A stretch of DNA of 5,311 nucleotides from an uncultured Traorella sp. Its GTDB lineage: Bacteria; Bacillota_I; Bacilli_A; Erysipelotrichales; Erysipelotrichaceae. The position numbers and the translations under genes were made by a program. Under the pieces are notes generated by a model. That model was not told the DNA's origin. It saw nothing but the letters and a program-made list of their open reading frames with translations, and searched no databases. Shown piece after piece: positions 5,237 to 5,311 of this stretch. Numbering within the stretch: the first letter of the stretch is position 1; every line of letters starts with the position of its first letter. The stretch is from contig CAMEIZ010000120.1 of NCBI GenBank assembly GCA_945919165.1, forward strand, positions 1-5,311, in the 5' to 3' direction.

Positions 5237-5311
5237 TTTAAATGATTCACTTTCCAAAACTGTTAAAAAACAAATGAATTAACCCATATATAGTCACATA
5301 AAAAATTTTTA

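Noticed and set aside
5231..5250. Imperfect inverted repeat GTCAAT / ATTCAC over the cysK -35 as an operator
   Set aside because: The arms match at only five of six positions in very AT-rich DNA; it does not match a CymR or CysL site that I can recall with confidence.
5189..5257. N-terminal extension of cysK by 23 residues
   Set aside because: The extension runs through the predicted promoter and the ribosome binding site; family members begin near KIYNSILETIG.
5300..5311. AAAAATTTTT palindrome at the right edge
   Set aside because: It is low-complexity AT sequence with no G-C pair; expected by chance here.

Overview
The window reads as a chromosomal segment of a low-GC Gram-positive bacterium (Bacillota). 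The evidence is AT-rich DNA, strong AGGAGG-type ribosome binding sites, short intergenic gaps and classic intrinsic terminators. The protein flavours (a TtcA-like ATPase followed by a DUF3783-like protein, a CNNM/HlyC-type transporter, a small GFWAN membrane protein) would fit Erysipelotrichales or related gut Firmicutes, but that placement is only an impression. No mobile element, CRISPR array, tRNA or rRNA was seen.

Plus-strand half (1-2890). The window opens inside the 3' end of a MATE-family efflux gene. Its stop codon overlaps the ribosome binding site of a HAD-family phosphatase (423-1052). After a short gap with a perfect 17-bp palindrome and an extended -10 promoter comes a small three-helix membrane protein of unknown function (1140-1463), closed by an intrinsic terminator. 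A separate promoter then drives a full-length CNNM/CorC-type divalent-cation transporter (1584-2846), which ends at a long hairpin that can terminate transcription from both strands.

Minus-strand half (2921-5311). Read right to left, a sulfur-themed cluster starts with a cysteine synthase gene (cysK-like, 5188 to 4307). It continues with a TtcA-like ATP-pyrophosphatase presumed to thiolate tRNA (4238 or 4277 to 3405) and ends with a DUF3783-like protein of unknown function (3412 to 2921) that overlaps the TtcA-like gene by 8 nt. Cysteine made by CysK could feed a desulfurase that supplies the tRNA-thiolation enzyme, so the order makes metabolic sense, although a hairpin at the end of cysK may separate the transcripts.

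The most striking observation is in the cysteine synthase. The near-invariant NPGxSVKDR segment is reduced to NPGDR, an apparent in-frame loss of four residues that includes the lysine that normally forms the Schiff base with PLP. The rest of the fold and its other signature motifs look intact. The next gene also has a non-standard active-site loop, SGGKDR in place of SGGKDS. These could be real inactivated or repurposed enzymes, recent mutations or sequence errors. The TtcA-like gene also has no recognisable ribosome binding site, and its best promoter would give a leaderless or nearly leaderless mRNA.
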